Source of the DNA: Oscillospiraceae bacterium
GTDB taxonomy: Bacteria; Bacillota_A; Clostridia; Oscillospirales; Ruminococcaceae
NCBI GenBank assembly: GCA_017523995.1
Contig: JAFWUX010000152.1
Location: 1 to 55,859 of the forward strand
DNA length: 55,859 bases
Reading direction: 5' to 3'
In this document: positions 42,183-50,386 of the stretch, piece after piece
How the letters are laid out: each line of letters begins with the position of its first letter
Position numbering within the stretch: the first letter of the stretch is position 1
Program-made: the position numbers and the translations under genes
The notes under the pieces: generated by a model
The model's input: the letters and a program-made list of their open reading frames with translations, nothing else
Told to the model about the DNA's origin: nothing
Database searches by the model: none

Positions 42183-43820
42183 ATGGATTTGAGTGCTGTA
42201 AATCTCTACAAAATTGATAATGACAAATCTCGTGAGTTTTATAAGTCCTTAAAGGAGAAAATGGAAGAGATTGAAACAATTGAATGCGACAAGTCAACAG
42301 AAGAAGAATCTCACATTTTTAGTTGTACTCTATATTTATCTATCCCTGATGAAGAGAAGTCTATAGCTTGGAATTGGCTGCTTCGAGAGTTTAATGCGGA
42401 ATCAATAAATACCGTATCATCTCCAAAGGCTGTCTTAGTTATTGAACATAATTATGAAACTATCTATGCAATAACCTTTGGTCACGCCTTCTTTCTTGTT
42501 GATAAGTATTGTGATCGAGATTTTGGATTTGCATTTGGTAGAAAGCGTGAATATGAAGAAATAAAAACGACCACGTTAACAACACCTGGACTCCGCCGCA
42601 ATAAGGTCGTTAATACATATATAAATTATAGCGAATTGGAATTTGAAAGCGGAGAGTCCTTTGCCAAACTGAAAGCAAAAGAAATATTACCAAATGGATT
42701 TAGCTTGTATAAGCCATCGCTTGAAATTGGAACCTCTATTCGTTTTAATACAGATAGTGATTCTTTAGATAGGATGATTGAATTAATCTGCCATGTGGAG
42801 AATGCATTAAAGAATCCAGAAGATAAATGCAAGATTCCAGTGTTTAGTAAAATCACTGATAAAGAGCATATTGCGGAGTTGGAGAAAAAACTTCGAGATC
42901 AAATACGACAAGGACAAGCTGTAATTAACATCTCTGAGCTTGATATCATTGGCGTGACCGAAGTTTTCAACAACAATGATGGTGCTTTCATGTTGAAATA
43001 CAAACGGCATGAAAAAGAAATATCTGTATTAAACGCTGAATCAATCCGTGAATTTTGTGAAGAAAATAGTATTGATTTTGATAGTAATGTACTTGATATA
43101 AGAGTTGTTAGTTTCTACAACGGAGAATCTATAGAAACTCGATTAGTACATGACATGATCGATTATATTATTGATGAGGAACAGATTCTCCTATCAAAGG
43201 GAGTATGGTATAAATACAATGATGATTATCTTGAATACCTGAGAGACTCTCTTGCTGAGATTGAAACCATATATGATAGACAATTTGATTTTTCAGAATC
43301 AATTCATGATAGATATATCGAAGATTTATTTAATGCTGAAAAACACAATCCTCAATATGCAGGATTAAATGACGCACAAATCAAAAAGAAAATAAAGAAT
43401 AAACACTATGCTGAGAGAGCATTTAATGAGTTGAGGAGTCGTAATGATGGATTTATTTGCTATGATCGTGAATTAAAAGAAGTTGGAAAAGAACGCATAG
43501 AAGTAATGGATCTGTATAAAGACGGTTTCATGTATGCAGTAAAAATAGGTAACTCATCCTCAAAACTATGTTATGTAGTAGATCAGTCATTAACAGCATT
43601 AAAGCTATATAAGAAGGGTTTACTTCCTGGAACACCAACAATCACTACTGTAGCGATTTGGCTTATCTTAGAAACAGATTCACATATTGAGGATAGTAAT
43701 GGTGTTCCTGTGCTTGATAAACTCAAAATGTTAATGCTTAAAAACAGATTAGATCAATGGAAAAAAGCAGTACGACTTATGGGGTTAAAACCGATTATTT
43801 TTATAAATTACAGAAATTGA
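42183..43820 (+). CDS. TIGR04141 (DUF6119) sporadically distributed protein
   Basis: 545 residues. The family is recognised from YAITFGHAFFLVDKYCDRDFGFAFGRK and the following LTTPGLRRNKVVN region. The gene is very rich in A+T. The family is known from scattered genomes, often beside restriction genes, with unknown activity. The GGGGGG ribosome site at 42176-42181 is too close to ATG 42183; TTG at 42189 (seven bases away) may be the true start. It follows the endonuclease by 16 bases in the same operon. Confidence 0.82.
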   Translation: MDLSAVNLYKIDNDKSREFYKSLKEKMEEIETIECDKSTEEESHIFSCTLYLSIPDEEKSIAWNWLLREFNAESINTVSSPKAVLVIEHNYETIYAITFGHAFFLVDKYCDRDFGFAFGRKREYEEIKTTTLTTPGLRRNKVVNTYINYSELEFESGESFAKLKAKEILPNGFSLYKPSLEIGTSIRFNTDSDSLDRMIELICHVENALKNPEDKCKIPVFSKITDKEHIAELEKKLRDQIRQGQAVINISELDIIGVTEVFNNNDGAFMLKYKRHEKEISVLNAESIREFCEENSIDFDSNVLDIRVVSFYNGESIETRLVHDMIDYIIDEEQILLSKGVWYKYNDDYLEYLRDSLAEIETIYDRQFDFSESIHDRYIEDLFNAEKHNPQYAGLNDAQIKKKIKNKHYAERAFNELRSRNDGFICYDRELKEVGKERIEVMDLYKDGFMYAVKIGNSSSKLCYVVDQSLTALKLYKKGLLPGTPTITTVAIWLILETDSHIEDSNGVPVLDKLKMLMLKNRLDQWKKAVRLMGLKPIIFINYRN

Positions 43821-43833
43821 ATAGGGTGATATT

Positions 43834-44730
43834 ATGCCGAGAGGAAAAAACATAAATCTCTTCCTAATGGACGGAGATGCAAGTGGACGTATCAAATGTA
43901 CTCTCGCCAACTGGACAGGCGTGGCATATAAGATTCCACGCACCGAAATCGAAAAATGCAAGAACCGTGAAGATCTTAAATGGAGTGGCGTTTACTTCCT
44001 TTTTGGTGTATCTGATGACACTGGGGATAACATTGCTTATATAGGACAGGCAGGTATCAGGAAGAACGGAGAAGGCATTCTCTACCGCCTTATGGAGCAT
44101 AAGCGTAATCCTGATAAGGACTACTGGACGGAAGCTGTCGTGTTTACTACCTCAAACAACTCATTCGGTCCGACAGAGATTAGTTATCTGGAGAATAAAT
44201 TCTGTAACCTTGCTATAGAAGCAAACAGATATATCGTTAAGAACGGAAATGACCCTTCCCCTGGACATATCACGGAAGAGAAGGAAAGCGAACTCGAAGA
44301 GTTCGTGGACTATGCCAAACTAATCATGGGAACGCTCGGTCATAAGATATTTGTTCCTCTGAATAAGACTGCACCTGCTGTTGAAGATTCTACAGATACT
44401 GCTTCGGAGGAGATAGAACTTTTCTTCACTCGTACAATCAAGAAGATAAACTTTTCTGTTGAAGCATCTGCCAAGCAGACCGCAGAAGGATTTGTCGTTC
44501 TGAAAGGAAGTAAGATCGCGCCAAGCAGCGGTACTGATGATACTATATCGTCCGGCAACCGAAAAAAGCGTGAAGAATGTAAAGTCATCGACAATATACT
44601 ACAGGAAGATGTGTTGTTCACCAGCCCCTCCAGTGCAGCTGAATTTGTTACAGGGAAAAGCTGTAACGGATGGGTGTCATGGAAGACTAAGGACGGTAAA
44701 ACGCTACATGATTTAGAAGATCAAGTATAA
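43834..44730 (+). CDS. GIY-YIG nuclease with C-terminal DUF4357
   Basis: 298 residues. The nuclease motif is GVY (52-54) and YIG (69-71), with R85 in LYRLMEH and a downstream E in ISYLENKF. A DUF4357 domain ends the protein (GFVVLKGSKIAPS, FTSPSSAAEFVTGKSCNGW). It probably nicks or cuts DNA; the target is unknown. It lies 13 bases after the TIGR04141 gene with AGGGTG as ribosome site, the fourth gene of the presumed defence operon. Confidence 0.9.
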   Translation: MPRGKNINLFLMDGDASGRIKCTLANWTGVAYKIPRTEIEKCKNREDLKWSGVYFLFGVSDDTGDNIAYIGQAGIRKNGEGILYRLMEHKRNPDKDYWTEAVVFTTSNNSFGPTEISYLENKFCNLAIEANRYIVKNGNDPSPGHITEEKESELEEFVDYAKLIMGTLGHKIFVPLNKTAPAVEDSTDTASEEIELFFTRTIKKINFSVEASAKQTAEGFVVLKGSKIAPSSGTDDTISSGNRKKREECKVIDNILQEDVLFTSPSSAAEFVTGKSCNGWVSWKTKDGKTLHDLEDQV

Positions 44731-44797
44731 GAGAACATTCGCCTGTAAGACAATTATTCACTTGTTCCCCAACTTGTGGAGCAATTTGCGATAAGTT

Positions 44798-44842
44798 TTC
44801 TATCCCCCAAAATCAATCATATTTCAACTTTGGGGAATAGAA
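44798..44842. terminator. Hairpin between convergent genes
   Basis: TTCTATCCCCCAAA pairs with TTTGGGGAATAGAA with one mismatch. It ends directly beside the stop of the replication-type gene. T runs are weak on both strands. Confidence 0.65.
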
Positions 44843-45754
44843 TTACAGCCCGAAGTCCCTTTTTACCGCATAATCAACACTTCTGTCCTCGGCTTTCTCT
44901 CGGAAGCTCTTGCCGTTGGCTTCGTTGAACAGGGTGCTGATCAGGTACTTCTCGTAATTACGGACGTTATCCGTCTGCTTCATCTGCTCAATGGCATTTT
45001 CAAGGCAGATCCGGTCAACCCTGAGCATTGCAGCCTTGATGACCTCTCTGGGGAACTCCTGACCGCAGATATGCTCTGTTTTCTTTCGGGAGCAGATTGC
45101 CCTGACGATCATCTGAACGATCTCGTCCAGTTCTTCCACGGACATATAGCCGTTCGATTCCTCAGCCCACAGAGCATAGTCGCTGTAGTCGATATTGGAC
45201 TTCACGACCTCGGTATATATCTGCTTCTCACGGATATATCCGTCCATCTGTCCGTCTGCGGCAGCAGATTGATCGATTGATTCTTGATCTCTTGATATTT
45301 CTTTTTTTGATTTTTCTTTTCTTGATATTATATTATCGTTCGGCTTTTCAAGATGTGACTGACCTTGATTTAGGTTTTCCGTATCAAGGTTTTCAGCATC
45401 TTGAGAACCCGTATCTTGCCGAGCTGAATTCTCCGGTTTTTCAACATCGGAGCTGTCAGGCTCATACGGCTCGTCGTAGATGTAGTAGATCCAGTCAGTG
45501 ATCTTGCCGTCAACATACTGGCGTTCTCTTCGGAGATAGCCGAGTGCCTCGAGTTTTTTCAGAGCGCTGGAAATCTTTGTCACGCCGTCAGGCATGATCG
45601 AAGCAAAGCCGCGGATCGAAAAGTTCCAGTCCTCAGCCATCGACATCATCGTGCAGTACAGTCCGCGCTCGCTGCTTCCTAGACGGGTATCCCGCAGGGC
45701 AGTATTGCTGATGATCGTAAAGTCCTTTGTCATTCTCTTTCGTAATTTTGGCAT
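44843..45754 (-). CDS. Replication-initiator-like protein (winged helix, DUF6017-type C-terminus)
   Basis: 303 residues. The N-terminal HTH (MPKLRKRMTKDFTIISNTALRDTRLGSSERGLYC; GFASIMPDGVTKISSALKKLEALGYLRRER) is typical of RepA-like proteins in clostridial integrative elements. A charged linker (about 95-170) and a DUF6017-like C-terminal helical part (VEELDEIVQMIVRAICSRK) follow. It may allow limited replication of the excised circle. GAGAGG precedes the start. Confidence 0.85.
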   Translation of the reverse strand: MPKLRKRMTKDFTIISNTALRDTRLGSSERGLYCTMMSMAEDWNFSIRGFASIMPDGVTKISSALKKLEALGYLRRERQYVDGKITDWIYYIYDEPYEPDSSDVEKPENSARQDTGSQDAENLDTENLNQGQSHLEKPNDNIISRKEKSKKEISRDQESIDQSAAADGQMDGYIREKQIYTEVVKSNIDYSDYALWAEESNGYMSVEELDEIVQMIVRAICSRKKTEHICGQEFPREVIKAAMLRVDRICLENAIEQMKQTDNVRNYEKYLISTLFNEANGKSFREKAEDRSVDYAVKRDFGL

Positions 45755-46062
45755 AGTGATACCTCTCGTTTTGGTTGTTTCAGGGTAATAAAAAACGGAT
45801 AGTGCTCCAAAATATGAAGCACTATCCGCATCGAAAAATGTTTGTCAACAGCTTTTCTACCATGGTTATAATGTCTTCTACCAAGGGTAGGAAGACTGCT
45901 GTCCTACCAAATCATCTACCAAAACGATCTTTTTCCCGATTATTTCATATCTTCGCATTATCGCCGGTTTTCGTGTCTTATGCCTTGTAAAACAACGTAA
46001 ATTCGGGAATAGAAAGCAACACAGAATAACAGAAAACTGTTCAAAACGAAGTGAACTGGAAT
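45755..46062. other. Right end of the element, no gene
   Basis: This stretch holds the integrase arm-type sites at 45853-45921 and otherwise no recognisable gene. Confidence 0.6.
45853..45921. promoter_or_regulatory. Right integrase arm-type sites (CTACCA words)
   Basis: TTTTCTACCA (45853-45862), GTCTTCTACCAA (about 45873-45884), the inverted GGGTAGGAAGAC (about 45885-45896), TCCTACCAAA (45902-45911) and TCTACCA (about 45915-45921) match words at the left end. Confidence 0.58.
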
Positions 46063-46072
46063 ACTCAAAATC
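46063..46072 (+). other. Right attachment core of the integrative element (attR)
   Basis: ACTCAAAATC identical to 30794-30803, joining element DNA to the 3' half of the host tRNA-Leu. Confidence 0.8.
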
Positions 46073-46115
46073 CGTTGGTAGCGATACCGTGCGGGTTCGA
46101 CCCCCGCCGCCGGCA
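46063..46115 (+). pseudogene. 3' half of the split tRNA-Leu(CAA) gene
   Basis: It contains the 3' side of the anticodon stem (TCCGT), variable arm GGTA-GCGA-TACC, T arm GCGGG-TTCGACC-CCCGC and acceptor strand CGCCGGC plus A. CCA is not encoded, unlike the intact copy at 31020. It is directly followed by the original terminator. Confidence 0.9.
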
Positions 46116-46120
46116 TTCAC

Positions 46121-46156
46121 AAAAAAATGCCTGCACAGCAATGTGCGGGCATTTTC
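46121..46156. terminator. Terminator of the original tRNA-Leu gene, bidirectional
   Basis: AATGCCTGCACA pairs with TGTGCGGGCATT, flanked by A and T runs. It also ends the minus-strand ECF/DUF1893 operon. Confidence 0.85.
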
Positions 46157-46168
46157 TGTTTCCGTATA

Positions 46169-46606
46169 TCAGCTTTGTTTTGACGCTGCTGCAAGCGCGG
46201 CGATCTTCTGCCGGAGCGCCGCATAGCCCGCTTCCGGATCGTCGATATCCAGAACCGTCTGCTCCATCGGGCAGATGCCGTCGCCCTTGCGGTTGATGAT
46301 CTTTTCGGTCAGCACATCGCAGGTGCAGGGGATGCCGTGCGCGGTCAGATACGCCCTGCCGCTCTCGGACATCGTTTTTCCGTGGACACTGACCACGCCT
46401 GCCTTCACGAACAACATCGCGGCAGCCTTTCCGACGATCAGATCCGCCGCAGAAAATCCGCGCAGATCCGTCTGTTCCGCGAGCAGCTGCATGACCGGTG
46501 CAATGCCTCTGCCGTCCCTTGCGATGATCTCCCCGTTCCGGCACAGGCAGACCGAATGCCCTTCCAGATGCCGGATCGCCGTTTCGAGATCAGTCATGCT
46601 GTTCAT
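46169..46606 (-). CDS. DUF1893 family protein
   Basis: 145 residues. LETAIRHLEGHSVCLCRNGEIIARDGRGIAPVMQLL and DLIVGKAAAMLFVKAGV are typical of DUF1893, a small cytosolic family of unknown function. It overlaps the end of the ECF transporter gene. Two starts are possible, 46606 and 46597; the latter has GGGATG at a better distance. It probably serves the same metabolite as the transporter. Confidence 0.88.
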   Translation of the reverse strand: MNSMTDLETAIRHLEGHSVCLCRNGEIIARDGRGIAPVMQLLAEQTDLRGFSAADLIVGKAAAMLFVKAGVVSVHGKTMSESGRAYLTAHGIPCTCDVLTEKIINRKGDGICPMEQTVLDIDDPEAGYAALRQKIAALAAASKQS

Positions 46607-47174
46607 CCCGCATCAGGACGGTGCGCAGTGCGATGATGATGAGCGGCACGAGAACCGCCTGCACTGCGATGCCGGCGAAACCGGTTCTGATCTGTCCCCA
46701 GATCATCGCGGGCGTAAAAGCGGTGAAATGCTGCGTCAGCGCGACGAGTCCGAAGAATGCGCCTCTGCCGATGATCTGCGCGAGGATGACTGCCGGAAAC
46801 GCCCAGAGACCGTTCTCCGCGATCTTCTTTGTGAACAGTCCCGAAACGAGCGCAAAGACCGCGAGCTCCGCTGCCATGAACGGCAGGCGCGCAGCCGGCG
46901 GCATCGGATTGCCGATCGCCGAGGTCAGCAGAAAGCTCACGACCGGCGAGAGCACACCGACGGCAAGCCCCCATTTCGCGCCGAGCAGGCATCCGCCGAT
47001 CAGCACCGGCAGATACATCGGCAGCCACTTGACGCCGCCGGGCTGTCCGAGTGCGAGATGCACAAGCTGCGGCAGGACAACGGCAAGCGCGATGAGCCCC
47101 GCAGAGACAAGGGTTTTGCAGGCGATCTTTCTGCCTGCTGCGACATTGCGGTAGGTGAGTGCTTGTTCAAACAT
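46590..47174 (-). CDS. ECF transporter S component (substrate unknown)
   Basis: 194 residues with about six membrane segments. YLPVLIGGCLLGAKWGLAVGVLSPVVSFLL and PFMAAELAVFALVSGLFTKK are typical of substrate-binding S components of energy-coupling-factor vitamin transporters. The energising module is not in the window. AGGAGG lies eight bases before the start. Confidence 0.88.
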   Translation of the reverse strand: MFEQALTYRNVAAGRKIACKTLVSAGLIALAVVLPQLVHLALGQPGGVKWLPMYLPVLIGGCLLGAKWGLAVGVLSPVVSFLLTSAIGNPMPPAARLPFMAAELAVFALVSGLFTKKIAENGLWAFPAVILAQIIGRGAFFGLVALTQHFTAFTPAMIWGQIRTGFAGIAVQAVLVPLIIIALRTVLMRDEQHD

Positions 47175-47276
47175 GGAAATCCCTCCTGAATCTGAAATGG
47201 TTCAGCTGCGCGGAAGCAGCCCGTTTTTTTTGCGGATACCAATGTTGTCATGCGGCAGATTCTGCCGGTTATGTTT
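47175..47276 (-). other. Structured leader of the ECF transporter mRNA
   Basis: About 95 bases with hairpins GGCAGAaTCTGCC and GCTGCttccgcGCAGC and an A-rich stretch between. S-component genes are often under riboswitch control, but no known class was recognised here. Confidence 0.45.
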
Positions 47277-47305
47277 ATTGTAGCACAAAACCGTCCGGAA
47301 ATCAA
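47277..47305 (-). promoter_or_regulatory. Promoter of the ECF/DUF1893 operon
   Basis: On the minus strand TTGATT (47300-47305) and TACAAT (47277-47282) are separated by 17 bases. Confidence 0.7.
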
Positions 47306-47353
47306 GACGTCAGCCGTGATTCTGAAGCGTTCCGGCAGCATCATGCGCAGCTT

Positions 47354-48448
47354 TCAGGGCGCGCGGTTTATAGCCGCATCATAAAATTCTAAGAATTGTG
47401 CAAACAGATCTTCATCCAACCGGTTGCTCCACTTTTCGCGATCGAGATGTTCGGTGATATAATTCGCCTTATCCTCCTGAAATCTTCCCTGATTCTCCTC
47501 AGCGCGATAGTCATAATCCAGTGTTTCGAGCCATTTGTCAAACGACGCATTGAACGCATCTTTATAGGTGTTATCCGGATCGTTGAACACCTCATTATGA
47601 CCTCTGTCCTCAAATCTGATGAAGGTAAAACGCGGATCGTCCTTGTATTTCGCATAATACTGATCGTATCCGTATTCAATGCCGATCACATTGTCGTCTG
47701 CGCTGTGCAGGATCAGGACGGACGCATCGCTGTTTGCAAAGCCGTCCATTGCAGAATTTACTGCATATTTCCCATACTTGAAGCGCTCGTAGATCCTGAT
47801 AAACGGCGTCATCGCATAGATCACATTTCCTGCCTGAGACTTGCCGCCTGATTCAAACATATCCGAAGACCTGTTAAAGCCCGAACATGCAATGACAGCT
47901 TTGACTTCGGGGTGATCATTCAGAACATTACACACACTGTATCCGCCCCAGCTGTGACCGAAAAGCGTGATCGGAAGCTCCGGAATCTCATGATTCTCTT
48001 CGACAAAGGAGATCGCATGGTCAAGATCAATGACGCCCTGCGGAACACCGCCGACACCCGCACCTTCACTCTTGTCACAACCGGTCGCATCGTAGGCGAA
48101 CACATAATACCCGTTCGCTGCAAAATAATCTGCAACGTCCATATAGGAATTGTGTCCGCCGCCAAATCCGTGCGCGAGGATCACGATGCCGTGCTGATCG
48201 TTGCCGGCGCTGTACAGATACCCTGCCAGCATTTGTCCCCGGTCAGAGGAAAACGTATATTCCCTGCACGCCAGCCCGTCAAAATCCTCTGTCCGGAGCA
48301 TCAGCGGTTCATAGCTTTCCCCGCGGACATTGAAATTCTCATTGTACATCATCACACAAAATGCCCACCAGCCGATGATCAGGAGTACGATCACGCTCAG
48401 GAGAACGATCACTGCGATTTTCTTTTTGGATCTTGCTTTTTTCATCAT
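47354..48448 (-). CDS. Membrane-anchored alpha/beta hydrolase
   Basis: 364 residues. An N-terminal membrane anchor (about 10-33) places the enzyme outside the cell. The nucleophile elbow is GHSWGG, the oxyanion region HGFGGG, the acid is probably in LHSADDNVIG and the histidine in DRGHNEVF. It belongs to the family with peptidase/esterase-like 'alpha/beta hydrolase' fold; substrate unknown. AAGGAG lies before the ATG. Confidence 0.9.
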   Translation of the reverse strand: MMKKARSKKKIAVIVLLSVIVLLIIGWWAFCVMMYNENFNVRGESYEPLMLRTEDFDGLACREYTFSSDRGQMLAGYLYSAGNDQHGIVILAHGFGGGHNSYMDVADYFAANGYYVFAYDATGCDKSEGAGVGGVPQGVIDLDHAISFVEENHEIPELPITLFGHSWGGYSVCNVLNDHPEVKAVIACSGFNRSSDMFESGGKSQAGNVIYAMTPFIRIYERFKYGKYAVNSAMDGFANSDASVLILHSADDNVIGIEYGYDQYYAKYKDDPRFTFIRFEDRGHNEVFNDPDNTYKDAFNASFDKWLETLDYDYRAEENQGRFQEDKANYITEHLDREKWSNRLDEDLFAQFLEFYDAAINRAP

Positions 48449-48506
48449 ATGATCTCCTTAAATGAAATGAATGACGTTCTGTTCATTCCGATTGATTATC
48501 ACAACA

Positions 48507-48535
48507 ATTATAGCACAGCCTCTCCGCACTGTCAA
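48507..48535 (-). promoter_or_regulatory. Consensus promoter of the alpha/beta hydrolase gene
   Basis: On the minus strand TTGACA (48530-48535) and TATAAT (48507-48512), both perfect, are 17 bases apart. Confidence 0.87.
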
Positions 48536-48540
48536 CCGAA

Positions 48541-48583
48541 ACGCCGCCGTACCTCTGACCTAGCATCAGAAATACGGCGGCGT
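48541..48583 (-). terminator. Hairpin between the SH3b and hydrolase genes
   Basis: ACGCCGCCGTA pairs with TACGGCGGCGT with an inner TCTGA/TCAGA helix. No long T run; it directly precedes the hydrolase promoter. Confidence 0.6.
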
Positions 48584-48658
48584 AAGCTTCTGTATTTGCA
48601 TTTGCGCAGCTTTTTCAGCGATGCGCTGCTTCATGCTTCTCGTTGCCCGTGCGGACGG

Positions 48659-50101
48659 TCATTCCGCTTTCCATGTCAGGACATAGACCGCGGAGACATA
48701 GCCGCTCTGCCATGTGCCGTTCAGGAACACGCTGACCGGACACCAAACGCCGGAGCTGTCGGGATCATAGCCGCTGTCCACGCTGACGAATGTGCCTGCC
48801 GGAAGCGATGCGATGATATTGGACGCCATGCTCATGCCGGCGCGGAGATAGACCACATCGGAATTTGCCGCGATGACGCCGTACATGCCGCCGGACTGCA
48901 GCGCAAAGTCATTGTTATAGCTGCCGGCTCTGCTGCGGATCGCAGCGATATCGCCCTGCGAATTTGCCGCAAGTGCGGGATAGAGCTCCGGATCGCCTGC
49001 CGGAATGCCGATCGCCTGCAATGCAAGGTCGATGCCGGCATCGAGCTCTGCGGGCATTGCATAGAGCGATTCGGTATCGCCTGTGCCGTTCAGCAGCTCG
49101 GACTGTGCGCCGGATGCATTTTTCTTATAGACATGATATTCCGCCTTATAAGCGCCTTCCTCGCCGGAGTACTGGATCCGTGTCCAGATATTGTCACCGG
49201 ATTCGGGATTGAACGCGCCGAAGACCTTATGATTGCTGCCCTCGCTGTCATAGAACACGAAGCTGCCGCCGTTTTCGCACTTGCGGAAGTTGAAGCCGGC
49301 ATCGGTCTGCCACGGGTTCTCATTGCCGTCGCCGGTACCGCCGAGCAGCAGTGCCTTGACGCTCTGGTCGGTCTGCACGACGCCGCGGTAGCCGCTCTCT
49401 CTGTTTCCGAGGATGACCGTCGGCTGTCCGCTGCCGGCAGGCTCGGCGTAGTAAGCCTCGCCGCCCTGTGCGCCCGCGCCGAGATAGGCTGCGAGCAGCT
49501 GGTTATAGAGGATCTGTGCGCCGGAAGGCGGATTGGGTGCAGGCGTCGGCGGCGGTGTCGTCTGCGGCGCCTGTGTCACGGTCTGCGTATGCGTTGTCTG
49601 CTTTGCCGTTGTGCTGCTGGTCGCAGGCGCGGCATGCGTTGTCTTTGCGATCGAGGCGGTCGCCTTTGCGGTCGTGGTATGCGCTGCCTGCTGGGTATGC
49701 GTCGTTGCGGGCGCAGCAGGCTTTTTGGTGGTCGCAGCGGGCTTGGTTGTCAGCTTGACAAAGTTCGCCGTCTGCGGAATGAGCTTTCTTGTCGTGGTGA
49801 CCGTCACGCCGTCCGAGGTGGTGGTCACGCCGGTCGTCGCTTTGGTGGAAAGCGGCTCCGTCAGGTAATCCTCCCACATACCGGAGACCGGTGCGGTCGT
49901 TTCCGGCGCACTGTTCACCTGTGTGATCTCAAACTGCGAGGTCTGCTCGATCGTGTCAGCCTCGCCCATGCGGTCCTTCAGCAGCAGGACGGTCCATGTC
50001 ACCAGAACGGCACAGAGCGCAAGCGCGCCCGTCATCATGATAAGCTGTTTCTTCTGCTTCGACTGATCAGACTGATTGTTCTGCTTTCCGGCGTTTTGCA
50101 T
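48659..50101 (-). CDS. Membrane-anchored protein with Thr/Pro-rich spacer and C-terminal SH3b domain
   Basis: 480 residues. The start MQNAGKQ at 50101 has AAGGAG upstream. One membrane segment (about 20-41) is followed by a long Thr/Pro/Ala-rich spacer (about 75-190) likely to cross the cell wall, an unrecognised beta-rich domain (about 200-380) and an SH3b-like domain (SDVVYLRAGMSMASNIIASLPAGTFV) near the C-terminus. SH3b domains bind cell-wall peptides. Role unknown; probably in the cell wall or as a receptor. Confidence 0.82.
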   Translation of the reverse strand: MQNAGKQNNQSDQSKQKKQLIMMTGALALCAVLVTWTVLLLKDRMGEADTIEQTSQFEITQVNSAPETTAPVSGMWEDYLTEPLSTKATTGVTTTSDGVTVTTTRKLIPQTANFVKLTTKPAATTKKPAAPATTHTQQAAHTTTAKATASIAKTTHAAPATSSTTAKQTTHTQTVTQAPQTTPPPTPAPNPPSGAQILYNQLLAAYLGAGAQGGEAYYAEPAGSGQPTVILGNRESGYRGVVQTDQSVKALLLGGTGDGNENPWQTDAGFNFRKCENGGSFVFYDSEGSNHKVFGAFNPESGDNIWTRIQYSGEEGAYKAEYHVYKKNASGAQSELLNGTGDTESLYAMPAELDAGIDLALQAIGIPAGDPELYPALAANSQGDIAAIRSRAGSYNNDFALQSGGMYGVIAANSDVVYLRAGMSMASNIIASLPAGTFVSVDSGYDPDSSGVWCPVSVFLNGTWQSGYVSAVYVLTWKAE

Positions 50102-50273
50102 GCTGCATGCTCCTTTCTCCGATCCGATACCGGATATAGTACTTCTATTGTTATCATACCAGAAAAATTGAAAAAAAGAAAGCTTCGGCGGCATTTTCTG
50201 TCGGAGTGTACAAAATCCGATTATTCAGCGCTTATTTTCTGACTGTATGCACATGCTTTTTCCGGTCCCTTCC

Positions 50274-50317
50274 GAAAAAAAGCAGCCCAAAACCGGATAT
50301 TCAGGCGGTTTTGGGCT
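50274..50317 (-). terminator. Rho-independent terminator after the ABC transporter gene
   Basis: On the minus strand AGCCCAAAACC pairs with GGTTTTGGGCT and is followed by GCTTTTTTT. Confidence 0.85.
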
Positions 50318-50386
50318 CAAGGCAAAAGGAAGTATTAAGGAAGTATTACAATATAGAGGATGTCAAATGTAAATTCCGGCGCGGCA

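Larger units (their letters stand above)
30794..46072. mobile_element. 15.3-kb integrative element in a tRNA-Leu anticodon loop, with defence cargo
   Basis: The element is bounded by the 10-base core ACTCAAAATC. Its integrase and putative excisionase genes lie at the left end. Host tRNA promoter and terminator remain outside. It carries an intact tRNA-Leu, Ogt/GNAT, MobC and an oriT-like region but no relaxase, DUF4365 and DUF1848 genes, a PstI/BsuBI-type restriction-modification pair, TIGR04141 and GIY-YIG/DUF4357 genes, and a replication-type protein. No conjugation machinery is present, so it is best called an integrative mobilizable element or a remnant of one. Confidence 0.88.

Noticed and set aside
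31076..46115. The 28-base direct repeat (31076-31103 and 46088-46115) as attachment core
   Set aside because: It is the shared T arm and acceptor end of two tRNA-Leu genes. The 10-base anticodon-loop repeat is preferred because the sequence at 30763-30803 joins exactly to the 3' half to make a complete tRNA.
47912..50242. A 776-codon plus-strand frame
   Set aside because: It lies opposite the hydrolase and SH3b genes and has low-complexity Arg/Cys-rich sequence typical of an antisense frame.
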